DNA from: Chryseobacterium gleum
GTDB taxonomy: Bacteria > Bacteroidota > Bacteroidia > Flavobacteriales_D > Crocinitomicaceae
Assembly: GCA_945897805.1 (NCBI GenBank)
Contig: CAMDFX010000001.1
Location: 186,001 to 250,000 of the forward strand
Direction of reading: 5' to 3'
Length of the DNA: 64,000 nt
The notes beneath the pieces were generated by a model. It saw only the letters and a program-made list of their open reading frames with translations, searched no databases and was not told the origin of the DNA. Positions 44,072 through 53,059 of the stretch are shown piece after piece; the first letter of the stretch is position 1; each line of letters begins with the position of its first letter. Position numbers and translations under genes: made by a program.

Positions 44072-45874
44072 ATGTCTGAAATCAAAGAGAAAAAAGTAAC
44101 TTTTGGCCGTATTTTTTGGCCCAGTTTAGTTGCCATGTTGATTGCCTCAATCGTAGGATTGATTTTATTTTTCTTAATTCTTGGCGGTGTAATCGGCGGT
44201 TTAACTGAATCACCGAGTTATTCTATCGAAGATAAAACGATCTTGCACATGTCTTTGAAAGGAGAAATTGCGGAAAATAGCAGTTCGACTTTCAATCCTG
44301 CAGAAATGGGAATTGAGAATAAAATTGGTTTGAGCGACTTGCTTTTTGGATTGGAAAAAGCGAAAACGGACGATAAAATCAAAGGGGTTTTCATGGAAAT
44401 CGATAACTTACAATGTGGTTTTGCCACGGCGCGAGAAATTAGAAATGCCATCAATGATTTTGAAAAATCAGGAAAATTTGTCGTTGCCTACAATGGCGGT
44501 GAAGTCATTACGCAAAAAGAATATTACATTTCAAGCGCTGCCAATGAAGTGTATGCATTTCCAACTTCAACCATGGAATTTGTTGGTTTAGGAGCCGAGT
44601 TGATGTTCTTCAAAAACACTTTGGACATGCTAGAAGTTGAGATGCAAGTGATTCGCGGAAAAAACAACGATTTCAAAAGTGCTGTTGAACCATTTTTTAG
44701 AACCGAAATGAGCGATTCAAGTCGCTTGCAAATTGAAAAATATTTGTCAAGTATTTGGAGCGACATTAGAATTGATATCTCGCGAGACAGAAAAATTTCA
44801 GCGAGCGAACTAAACGACATTGCTGAAAATTTGAAAGTTCGCCGTGCTGCTGACGCTGTGAAAATGAAAATGATGAATGCGACAAAATACCGCGACGAAG
44901 TGTTGGCGATTTTAGTTAAAAAATCAGGCGCTAAAAATGTAGATGATTTGGAATTCAATGAATTTGAAAAATACGCCAAAAAGAAATTCTACAACGACCA
45001 AATAGGAATCAAATTTGGAAAACCAAACATCGCAGTCATTCTTGCAGAAGGCGATGTTTCGGTTGACGGTGCTGGATTATCCTCCCAAAAAATTTGCAAA
45101 TATTTGCGCGAAGCAAGATTGGATAAAAACATCAAAACAATTGTTTTGCGCGTCAATAGTCCCGGAGGAAGTGCTTTGGCAAGCGATGAAATTTGGCGCG
45201 AAGTGAAATTGGCCAATCAAAAGAAAAAAGTCATTGTTTCTATGGGCGATGTTGCCGCTTCTGGTGGATATTATATCGCTTCACCTGCTGACAGGATTTT
45301 TGCAGAACCAACCACAATTACAGGTTCAATCGGCGTTTTTGGTGTCATTCCTTTTACTGGAAATATGCTTCAAAATAAACTCGGTTTGACTTTCGACAGG
45401 GCGCAAACCAACAAACACTCGGTACTTTCAACAAACAGAAGGTTATCGCCAGAAGAATTTGCAACCATTCAAGAGGAAGTCGATGCAATTTACCTAGATT
45501 TTTTAAACCGTGTTTCTGCAGGTCGCGGAATGACAGTTGAAGCGGTGAATGCAATCGCCAGAGGTCGAGTTTGGACAGGAACTGACGCGTTGAATATTGG
45601 TTTGGTTGACCAACTTGGAGGAATCAAAGAAGCGATCAATTATGCCGCAAAACAAGCGGGAATCAAAGATCAAAAAATCCGCTATTGGCCTGAGAAGAAA
45701 GAAGATCCGATTTTTGAATTGATTGAAGATTTAACCAAAGAAGAACAAGCAAGTATCAAATCATCTTATTCTGAAATGCCTGAATCATTGAAATTTTATT
45801 ACCAACAATTTAAGAAATTAGAACAGCTGAAAGGAATTCAAATGAGAATGCCTTACGAAATCGTTCTAAATTAA
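44072..45874 (+). CDS. sppA: Signal peptide peptidase SppA, 67K type
   Basis: A 600-residue protein with one N-terminal membrane helix (~20-45, ALVAMLIASIVGLILFFLIL) and two tandem S49 domains. The catalytic lysine region is VIRGKNNDFKSAVEPFF in the first domain. The catalytic serine is in GDVAASGGYYIASPAD in the second. The length matches the E. coli-type long SppA. It degrades signal peptides left in the inner membrane. It is preceded by a recognisable promoter and followed by a terminator. Confidence 0.93.
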   Translation: MSEIKEKKVTFGRIFWPSLVAMLIASIVGLILFFLILGGVIGGLTESPSYSIEDKTILHMSLKGEIAENSSSTFNPAEMGIENKIGLSDLLFGLEKAKTDDKIKGVFMEIDNLQCGFATAREIRNAINDFEKSGKFVVAYNGGEVITQKEYYISSAANEVYAFPTSTMEFVGLGAELMFFKNTLDMLEVEMQVIRGKNNDFKSAVEPFFRTEMSDSSRLQIEKYLSSIWSDIRIDISRDRKISASELNDIAENLKVRRAADAVKMKMMNATKYRDEVLAILVKKSGAKNVDDLEFNEFEKYAKKKFYNDQIGIKFGKPNIAVILAEGDVSVDGAGLSSQKICKYLREARLDKNIKTIVLRVNSPGGSALASDEIWREVKLANQKKKVIVSMGDVAASGGYYIASPADRIFAEPTTITGSIGVFGVIPFTGNMLQNKLGLTFDRAQTNKHSVLSTNRRLSPEEFATIQEEVDAIYLDFLNRVSAGRGMTVEAVNAIARGRVWTGTDALNIGLVDQLGGIKEAINYAAKQAGIKDQKIRYWPEKKEDPIFELIEDLTKEEQASIKSSYSEMPESLKFYYQQFKKLEQLKGIQMRMPYEIVLN

Positions 45875-45896
45875 AAACAATCTCCCTTGTTTCCAG

Positions 45897-45924
45897 AAAA
45901 CCCCGAGTATATCTTGGGGTTTTT
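45897..45924 (+). terminator. Rho-independent terminator after sppA
   Basis: AAAACCCC (45897-45904) pairs with GGGGTTTT (45916-45923), with GAG/CTT extending the stem, followed by a short T-run. Confidence 0.85.
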
Positions 45925-45963
45925 GATTTAATTCATAATGCTTATCCGTTTCTTTCTCCAATA

Positions 45964-46071
45964 ACTCCGTAGGAGTGAAATATTTGTAACGACGGATGTA
46001 AATCCGTCGTAAAATGAACCGATAGACTCTGTTTTGGCGGGTGTCCGTCAACTGACGGACCATGACAAAAC
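45964..46071. repeat. REP-like cluster of three palindromes between sppA and murB
   Basis: Three consecutive hairpins: ACTCC-GTA-GGAGT (45964-45976); ACGACGGAT-GTAA-ATCCGTCGT (45989-46010); and GTCCGTCA-AC-TGACGGAC (46043-46060), with an imperfect outer stem GTTTTGGC/GACAAAAC. The region is GC-richer than its surroundings and non-coding. The CTCCGTAGGAGTGAAATATTTGT wording is familiar to me from dispersed Bacteroidetes repeats, but this is recall, not a search. Confidence 0.7.
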
Positions 46072-46139
46072 TAATCACAGGGAAAGTAGCGGATAATCAT
46101 ATAATTCATTTCTCGGAATTTTAAATTCCTCCCTACATT

Positions 46140-46170
46140 TTTGTCATTCTAAGAATCAAAACTATCTTTG
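46140..46170 (+). promoter_or_regulatory. Consensus promoter of murB
   Basis: TTTG (46140-46143), a 19-bp spacer and TATCTTTG (46163-46170) match the Bacteroidetes promoter consensus closely. The murB ATG begins at 46175, only 4 nt after the box, so the predicted start site falls at the ATG. Confidence 0.7.
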
Positions 46171-46174
46171 TTTT

Positions 46175-47206
46175 ATGATTTCAGAAAATATAAGTCTAAA
46201 ACCCTTCAATACTTTTGGCATTGATGTGAATGCGCACTTTTTTTCGACTTTCGATTCAGTTGAAAAATTGAGTCAATTGTTGCAAGATTTTCGGCACATT
46301 CCATTGCTGGTTTTGGGCGGCGGAAGCAATATTTTGATGACCAAGCATTTTGACGGATTGGTATTGAGAAATGAAATCAAAGGAATGGAAGTCGTTTCTG
46401 AAATTGAAAATGAAGTCATTGTGAAATCGGGCGCTGGCGAAGCTTGGCATGAATTTGTGCTTTTTTGCATCGAAAATGGATTTGCGGGTGTTGAAAATCT
46501 TTCGCTGATTCCAGGAAGTGTTGGAGCAAGTCCTATGCAGAATATTGGCGCTTATGGCGTTGAAATTAAGCAAGTATTTGAAAAACTAGAAGCTTTTGAA
46601 ATCGAAACTGGAACGATTCATACTTTCGACAACGAAGCTTGTGAATTTGGCTACCGAGAAAGTGTTTTCAAGCGTAAATTGAAAGGTAAATTTATCATTA
46701 CGCATGTATATTTTAAATTATCGAAATCGTCCATTTTAAACACAACTTACGGTGCAATCGAAGTTGAATTGAAGTCCAAAAGAATTGAAAATCCGACTAT
46801 CAAGGATGTCAGCGATGCAGTAATCGCTATCAGAAGAAGTAAACTTCCTGATCCCAAAGAAATCGGAAATGCGGGAAGTTTTTTTAAAAATCCTGTGATT
46901 GAAGAATCTCAATATTTGAAAATTAGAGCAAAATATCCCGATGCGCCTAGTTATCCAGCAGGCGAAGGAAAAGTGAAAATTCCCGCAGGTTGGTTGATCG
47001 AAACTGCTGGTTGGAAAGGAAAAACGATTTCCAAAACCGAAGGAAATAGCGAGGCAAAATATGGCGTACACAAAAATCAAGCGTTGGTTTTGGTAAATTA
47101 TGCCGGAGCAACAGGAACCGAAATTTTTGATTTATCCACCAATATTTTGAAATCAATCTCAGCCGAATTTGGTGTTGAGTTGGAAAGAGAAGTGAATATT
47201 TTATGA
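46175..47206 (+). CDS. murB: UDP-N-acetylenolpyruvoylglucosamine reductase
   Basis: A 343-residue FAD enzyme. It starts ISENISLKPFNTFGIDVNAH, then has the FAD-binding LVLGGGSNILMTKHFDGLVLRN. IPGSVGASPMQNIGAYGVEI contains the catalytic region, and the C-terminal domain has GNAGSFFKNPVI and IPAGWLIETAGWKGK. It reduces enolpyruvyl-UDP-GlcNAc to UDP-MurNAc in peptidoglycan synthesis. Only a TonB-receptor gene follows, so this is not a division-cell-wall cluster. It has one of the clearest promoters in the window. Confidence 0.95.
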   Translation: MISENISLKPFNTFGIDVNAHFFSTFDSVEKLSQLLQDFRHIPLLVLGGGSNILMTKHFDGLVLRNEIKGMEVVSEIENEVIVKSGAGEAWHEFVLFCIENGFAGVENLSLIPGSVGASPMQNIGAYGVEIKQVFEKLEAFEIETGTIHTFDNEACEFGYRESVFKRKLKGKFIITHVYFKLSKSSILNTTYGAIEVELKSKRIENPTIKDVSDAVIAIRRSKLPDPKEIGNAGSFFKNPVIEESQYLKIRAKYPDAPSYPAGEGKVKIPAGWLIETAGWKGKTISKTEGNSEAKYGVHKNQALVLVNYAGATGTEIFDLSTNILKSISAEFGVELEREVNIL

Positions 47207-47259
47207 TGTCGAACAAAACGACTAAAAAAATGTTCCTCTTAAAGTAAAAACAAAAGAAA

Positions 47260-49695
47260 ATGTCAAAAAAATACGCTTTATCATTCTTCATCATCTTCTT
47301 ACATTTATTTTCATTTGGTCAATCTAAAGGAATCATTTTGGGTAATTTGAAAGATAAAAACACCCAAGAAACCATTTTTCCAGGAACAATTATCGTTGAA
47401 GGAACTGATTTTAAAACACAAACCGATATCGACGGAAATTATAAATTGGATATTCCAGTTGGCACTTACAATATCAAAGCGGTTTATTCTGGATATGTTT
47501 CATTGATAAAATACAACATCGTGGTTTCCGCTGGAAATGCGCAAGTGGTGAATTTTGACATGGAAATTGTGACTACTGAAATTGGGGAAGTGACCGTTTC
47601 AAACGACAAATCAAAATCCGCGGTTGCGACAGATATGATCACGCCTTTGTCTGTGCAACAATTGACATCGGAAGAAATAAAAAGTAATCCTGGAGGAAAT
47701 TTTGACGTTTCTCGGGTAATTCAAACCTTGCCTGGCGTTAGTTCTAGCAGCGGTGGAAATGGACGAAACGACATCATTATTCGTGGTGGTGCGCCGAATG
47801 AAAATGTGTATTATTTAGACGGAATCGAAATACCTGTGTTGAATCACTTTCAAACTCAGGGAAGTTCAGGCGGTGCGCAAGGAATTTTGAATGTTTCCTT
47901 TATTGAAGATGTGAAATTGAGTTCATCAGCTTTTGATGCGCGCTATGACAATGCACTTGCTTCCACTTTTGTTATCAATCAAAGAGATGGTAACCCTGAG
48001 CGAATTTCGGGAAATATCCGCGCTGGATTTACTGAATCTGTTTTGACTTTGGAAGGACCAATAAGTAAAAAAACAACCTTTTTGGCATCAGCCAGAAAAT
48101 CGTATTTGGATTTATTGTTTGGCTTAATTGATTTGCCAATTCGCCCAAATTTTTATGATTTTCAATATAAAGTGACGCATAAAATCAATGATAAAACTAC
48201 TTTAACGGCCATTGGTTTAGGTGCTATTGATCGCTTTGCTTTTGCAACACCTAAAAATTCAACGCCTGAAAATGTGTTCATTATCCGTTCACTTCCGTAC
48301 ATCAATCAATGGAATTATACGACAGGTTTTAATCTGAAACGCAAGGTTAAAAAAGGATATATGAACTTTTCCCTTTCAAGAAATATGTTCAATAATCAAC
48401 TTGACAAGTTTGTAACGGGAGAAAAGATTGAATCAGATAGAACATTCAAATTGGTTTCACAAGAAATTGAAAATAAATTCCGTTTCGACATCAACAAATT
48501 TATCAACGGTTGGAAAATTACTGGCGGATTGTCAGCACAATACGTAAAATACAATACTGATTTATACAACAAAGTATCAAATAATATCCTTGATTCAGCT
48601 GGAAATGTAATCGTTCCTGCACAAATTATAGAAATTCAAAGTGCGACTGAATTTTTCAAATATGGACTTTTTGGGCAAGTGGCAAAAAATTTCTTCAATG
48701 AAAAATTATTGCTTTCGCTCGGATTGCGAACGGATATGAATTCATTTATGAAAGAAGGAAATAATCCCTTGAAAACCCTTTCGCCAAGATTGTCAGCGGC
48801 TTACCATTTGACTTCAAAGTTTGATATAACCGCTTCTCTAGGAAATTATTATAAAATACCAACGTACACTGCTTTAGGTTTTCGAGACCAAACAGGTAAT
48901 TTGGTGAATCAAGACATGAAGTACATTCAATCAACGCATTATGTGCTAGGAACGCAATTTTTGCCAAATAAAGCATTGAGAATTACGGTCGAAGGATTTT
49001 ATAAACAGTACGCAAATTACCCAGTTTCAGCAACAACAGGCGTTTCATTGGCCAATCAAGGCTCTGAATATGGTTCAATTGGCAGCGAAAAAGTCATCAG
49101 CAATGGAAAAGGAGAAACGTATGGCGTGGAAATTTTCGTGCAACAAAAGTTGATTAAAAAAATCTTTTATGTCGTGAGTTACACTTTCGTGCGAAGCAAA
49201 TATTCAGGTCAAAATGGACAATTAATCCCTTCTACCTGGGACAATCGCCACTTGCTTTCAGCAACTTTGGGTTATAAATTCAGAAAAGGATATGAATTAG
49301 GTTTAAAATACCGTTTCGCTGGTGGAACGCCTTTTACGCCTTATGATTTGGCTATTTCTCAGCAAAATTATTTGTTGACTGGAACAGGAACATTGAATAC
49401 CAATCTAGTAAACACAAATAGACTGCAATCTTTCAATCAGTTAGATATCAGGGTTGATAAGAAAATTAATTTCAAAAGAACAGCGTTAGATTTATACATT
49501 GACATTCAAAATGTATTGGGCTTTAAGAGTCAAGGTGCTCCAAGTTATACTTTCAAACGCAATGCTGACAATTCAGATTTTCTGACAACTGATGGAAATC
49601 CAATAAAATTGGACGGATCTAATGGTGTTCCTGTCGTGTTAGATAATTACTCCAAAACTGTTGTTCCGACAATTGGGATTATTTTTGAATTTTAA
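47260..49695 (+). CDS. TonB-dependent receptor with N-terminal carboxypeptidase-like domain
   Basis: An 811-residue outer-membrane protein: signal peptide (to ~20, FSFGQ), carboxypeptidase-like domain (~25-105, KDKNTQETIFPGTIIVEGTD, DIDGNYKLDIPVG), TonB plug (~125-230, NDIIIRGGAPNENVYYLDG), and a C-terminal beta-barrel ending in VPTIGIIFEF with the expected terminal phenylalanine. It should import a ligand across the outer membrane using TonB energy. No SusD-like partner lies next to it, so it is not a classical polysaccharide locus; the ligand is unknown. The ATG lies 53 bp after murB. Confidence 0.9.
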   Translation: MSKKYALSFFIIFLHLFSFGQSKGIILGNLKDKNTQETIFPGTIIVEGTDFKTQTDIDGNYKLDIPVGTYNIKAVYSGYVSLIKYNIVVSAGNAQVVNFDMEIVTTEIGEVTVSNDKSKSAVATDMITPLSVQQLTSEEIKSNPGGNFDVSRVIQTLPGVSSSSGGNGRNDIIIRGGAPNENVYYLDGIEIPVLNHFQTQGSSGGAQGILNVSFIEDVKLSSSAFDARYDNALASTFVINQRDGNPERISGNIRAGFTESVLTLEGPISKKTTFLASARKSYLDLLFGLIDLPIRPNFYDFQYKVTHKINDKTTLTAIGLGAIDRFAFATPKNSTPENVFIIRSLPYINQWNYTTGFNLKRKVKKGYMNFSLSRNMFNNQLDKFVTGEKIESDRTFKLVSQEIENKFRFDINKFINGWKITGGLSAQYVKYNTDLYNKVSNNILDSAGNVIVPAQIIEIQSATEFFKYGLFGQVAKNFFNEKLLLSLGLRTDMNSFMKEGNNPLKTLSPRLSAAYHLTSKFDITASLGNYYKIPTYTALGFRDQTGNLVNQDMKYIQSTHYVLGTQFLPNKALRITVEGFYKQYANYPVSATTGVSLANQGSEYGSIGSEKVISNGKGETYGVEIFVQQKLIKKIFYVVSYTFVRSKYSGQNGQLIPSTWDNRHLLSATLGYKFRKGYELGLKYRFAGGTPFTPYDLAISQQNYLLTGTGTLNTNLVNTNRLQSFNQLDIRVDKKINFKRTALDLYIDIQNVLGFKSQGAPSYTFKRNADNSDFLTTDGNPIKLDGSNGVPVVLDNYSKTVVPTIGIIFEF

Positions 49696-49861
49696 ATTGA
49701 AAAAAGTAAGTTATTCGCTCAAATTCAAGTTTTCTTCGGTCATATTGGTAAAATAGTCATCAATTTTGAAATATTGTAAATCGCAAATTCAAATTGATTA
49801 TATTTGTTAATCTTTGAATATAAATAAGTTTTCATTTTGTTCTAAAAGTCTCACTGCTCTT

Positions 49862-52800
49862 ATGGAAAAAAATATACTTTCTAGATTTTCTTTGCTGAAA
49901 ATAACTGAAAAAATCAGTTTAAAATCAATCATCTTTTTGGTTTCATTCCTTGTTTTTTCAAAACAATCGTATGCGCAAACTTTCCCAAATCCTGCTAGTT
50001 TATCAACAGGACAAGGCGCTGCAAACACAATAGATCCACTTTGGTTGGCTTCGCCTTGGTATACAGTCAGTCCACCAAATCCAATGGGTTTGACATATAT
50101 CTCAACATTGATTAACAACAACTGTGCTCCGGGAGCTTGGGTAGATCCAACGACACTTCCTGCGCCAGTAAACAACGGAAATTGGATTACAGGTTCAGAC
50201 GGAAACTGTGCCGCAAATACAAATAGCGGTTATCGATATTTTAGGTTAACACTTGATCTTCCTGCAGATTGCAATGGCTTTAGCGTTACTGTTGCCGGAA
50301 ATTATGTTTTGGATTTGATTGGCTATGCTGACAACACTATCAGTGATGTTTTTGTGAATGGAAATAGCACAGGAATTAGCGGTGGAAATTATGCCGCTGG
50401 CGGACAATTGAATATTAATCTTCAAGGTCCTTGGGTGGTGGGGACAAATTATGTCGATGTATTGGTTTTCAATTCTCCATCAGCAAATCCTGGAGATCAA
50501 AATCCCTATGGGTTGCTTTTAGTAGCAGATGCAACAACAAGTGACGCACTGGATACTGACAATGATGGCATTTCGAATTTGAATGATTTATGTCCTTGTG
50601 AAGCAGGAACGAATCCTTACGGATGCACCGATCCAAGCTTGTATAACTGCGACATTGATGCAATCAGACAGGCAATGACTGACGCTGGATGTATTGAGAT
50701 GCCAGGTTGTTCTAGCGATTGCAGTATTTATTTCCTAAATCCGCAGCAAATGACAGGCTCTCAGGCACAAGCTTTTGCCCAGAATTTAGGCGCGAATTTG
50801 GTATCAATTCAATCGCAAGAAGAAAATGATTGCATCATGAGTTCGTTGACAAATTTAAGTCAAACAGGTGTAATTTGGATTGGATTTTCGGATGAAATCA
50901 ATGAAGGATCTTTTGTTTGGTATGATCAATCTCCTATTGTATACACAAATTGGGCACCAGGTGAACCAAATCAAGCAGGAAATGAAGATTGCGTGCAAAT
51001 CTATCCAACCGGCGCAAATCCGGGAAGCTGGAACGATTTGTCTTGCGGAAGTACAAACTCTAAATCAATTATTGAAGTCAATCTTTGTCCTGTTATCAAT
51101 GCTGGAAATGACGTTTCTGTATGTTTGGGCTCAACAGCTAATTTAAGTGCAAGCAACACTTTATTTGGTTCTTCACCCTATACTTATAGTTGGTCCAATG
51201 GTCCAATCGTGCAAAATAATTCGGTTTCTCCCATCGACACAACTTTGTATTCAATCGTTACAACTGATAGATACAATTGCACAGCATCTGACACAGTAGT
51301 AGTGAATGTAATCGATCTTCCAATCGTCGATGCTGGTGCAGACGTAGTTCTTTGTCCTGAAGAAAATGTAACCTTGACTGGATCAGGAGATTTAAACAAT
51401 ACTTATGCTTGGAACAATGGAATTTCAAATGCTACGCCATTTATCCCATTTTCTCAGTCAACGGATTACATTGTGACTGCAACGAATGCCAATAATTGTC
51501 AAAATACCGATACAGTAAATGTTTCAGTTCAATTGGATGGTTGTCCGAATTTTCCAAATAATTACAATTGTGACATTGATGCTATTCGAGCTGCATTCAC
51601 CGCTGCTGGTTGCTTGGAAATGGTTGGGTGTGTAAACGAATGCAGTATTTATTTCTTGAATCAACAATCGCTTTCAGGTTCAGCCGCGCAAGCATTTGCT
51701 CAAAATTTAGGTGCCAATTTAGTTTCCATTCAATCTCAAGCTGAAAATGAATGCATCGTATCTTCTTTGGTCAATTTGGGTTTAAATTCGGTGAATGATG
51801 TGATTTGGATTGGCCACAACGATGAAGCGGCAGAAGGAACTTTTGTTTGGTATGATCAATCACCAATTACATACACCAATTGGGCTGGTGGTGAACCAAA
51901 CAATACGGGCGGAAATGAAGATTGCGTGCAGATTTATCCTGATGGTTTTTGGAATGATTTGCCTTGCGGAATTGGAAATGCACGTTCTGTTATTGAAGTG
52001 AATTTGTGTCCTGTGATGAACGCGGGCGCGGATCAAATTATCTGCCGAGGTACAACAGCTAATTTAAATGCTGGAAATACGATTTTAGGTTCTTCACCCT
52101 ATGCCTATGATTGGAGCACAGGTGCACAAACGCAAAATACTACTGTAACTCCTAATTTAACAGATACTTACGAAGTCACTTCAATAGACAGATATGGTTG
52201 CACAACTGGAGATACTTTAACGGTAACGGTTAACTCTGTTCCAACTGCGATTTTTTCAACGAACAATGTTTGTCTGGGAACAAATGTGGTATTTGACAAT
52301 CAATCAACGATTTCTGGTGATGTGATTTCTCAAAATAATTGGACTTTCGGTGATGGGAATACATCAACAGTTGCAAGTCCAACGCACAATTACGCGACGA
52401 GCAATACATTTAGTGTGACCTTAACCGTGATAACTGCTAACGGATGTCTAGATACCCAAACGCAAGATGTGACAGTTTATCCAATTCCTGAAGCGCCAAT
52501 TTTGACAAGTAATAGTCCAATTTTATGTCCTGGTGATGCCCTGATTTTGCAAATGAACGCCACACCAAACGCTACTTATTTCTGGAATGGGCCGAATAAT
52601 TTTACAAGTTTAGATCAAAATCTGCAATTTCCCGCAAGTTTTGACAACGAAGGAAATTATACCGCCTACATTGAAGTGAATGGCTGTCCCTCACCATCAG
52701 TAGGAACTTTGGTTTCAATCATTGGTTCACTGACATTACCAACGGAAGATTTCCCCAATGTAATCACACCAAATGGTGATGGAATCAATGACTATCTAGA

Positions 52801-53005
52801 CATGGATCAATATTTTAACGTTTGTTTACCTTATTCACTTTCTATTTGGAATCGCTGGGGAACAGTTGTTTATGAACAAAAAATCGGTTCGCTTCCTTTC
52901 GAAGGAAAAGATTTAAGTGGCGCTAAATTGACAGACGGCGTTTATTTCTACAAAATTAATTTTGGTGAACAAGAGAAACTAGGAACTATTTCAATCTTGA
53001 GGTAA
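49862..53005 (+). CDS. Large surface protein with two C-type lectin domains, PKD domain and T9SS type B sorting domain
   Basis: A 1047-residue protein starting MEKNILSRFSLL; the signal peptide ends around SKQSYAQ. A beta-rich N-terminal domain (~40-230) is followed by a thrombospondin type 3-like calcium motif (DTDNDGISNLNDLCPC). Two C-type lectin-like domains follow (~280-405 and ~590-710), each with WIG, YTNWAPGEPN or YTNWAGGEPN, and NEDCVQIYP calcium/sugar-binding motifs. After each comes a domain with a YSWSNG or YDWSTG pattern, then a PKD-like domain (NNWTFGDGNTSTVASP). The C-terminal gliding-type CHU_C domain (ITPNGDGINDYLDMD, WNRWGTVVYEQ, DGVYFYKINFG) targets type IX secretion. It is a likely surface adhesin or glycan-binding protein. 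The upstream TTG at 49814 is less likely as start. Confidence 0.88.
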   Translation: MEKNILSRFSLLKITEKISLKSIIFLVSFLVFSKQSYAQTFPNPASLSTGQGAANTIDPLWLASPWYTVSPPNPMGLTYISTLINNNCAPGAWVDPTTLPAPVNNGNWITGSDGNCAANTNSGYRYFRLTLDLPADCNGFSVTVAGNYVLDLIGYADNTISDVFVNGNSTGISGGNYAAGGQLNINLQGPWVVGTNYVDVLVFNSPSANPGDQNPYGLLLVADATTSDALDTDNDGISNLNDLCPCEAGTNPYGCTDPSLYNCDIDAIRQAMTDAGCIEMPGCSSDCSIYFLNPQQMTGSQAQAFAQNLGANLVSIQSQEENDCIMSSLTNLSQTGVIWIGFSDEINEGSFVWYDQSPIVYTNWAPGEPNQAGNEDCVQIYPTGANPGSWNDLSCGSTNSKSIIEVNLCPVINAGNDVSVCLGSTANLSASNTLFGSSPYTYSWSNGPIVQNNSVSPIDTTLYSIVTTDRYNCTASDTVVVNVIDLPIVDAGADVVLCPEENVTLTGSGDLNNTYAWNNGISNATPFIPFSQSTDYIVTATNANNCQNTDTVNVSVQLDGCPNFPNNYNCDIDAIRAAFTAAGCLEMVGCVNECSIYFLNQQSLSGSAAQAFAQNLGANLVSIQSQAENECIVSSLVNLGLNSVNDVIWIGHNDEAAEGTFVWYDQSPITYTNWAGGEPNNTGGNEDCVQIYPDGFWNDLPCGIGNARSVIEVNLCPVMNAGADQIICRGTTANLNAGNTILGSSPYAYDWSTGAQTQNTTVTPNLTDTYEVTSIDRYGCTTGDTLTVTVNSVPTAIFSTNNVCLGTNVVFDNQSTISGDVISQNNWTFGDGNTSTVASPTHNYATSNTFSVTLTVITANGCLDTQTQDVTVYPIPEAPILTSNSPILCPGDALILQMNATPNATYFWNGPNNFTSLDQNLQFPASFDNEGNYTAYIEVNGCPSPSVGTLVSIIGSLTLPTEDFPNVITPNGDGINDYLDMDQYFNVCLPYSLSIWNRWGTVVYEQKIGSLPFEGKDLSGAKLTDGVYFYKINFGEQEKLGTISILR

Positions 53006-53016
53006 TTCTAAATCAT

Positions 53017-53052
53017 AAAAAAGCGGAAATTAGTCTTGAATTTCCGCTTTTT
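53017..53052. terminator. Bidirectional terminator between the lectin-domain gene and mtnA
   Basis: AAAAAGCGGAAATT and AATTTCCGCTTTTT form a perfect 14-bp stem with a 7-nt loop, flanked by A and T runs, between convergent genes. Confidence 0.92.
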
Positions 53053-53059
53053 AAATCTT

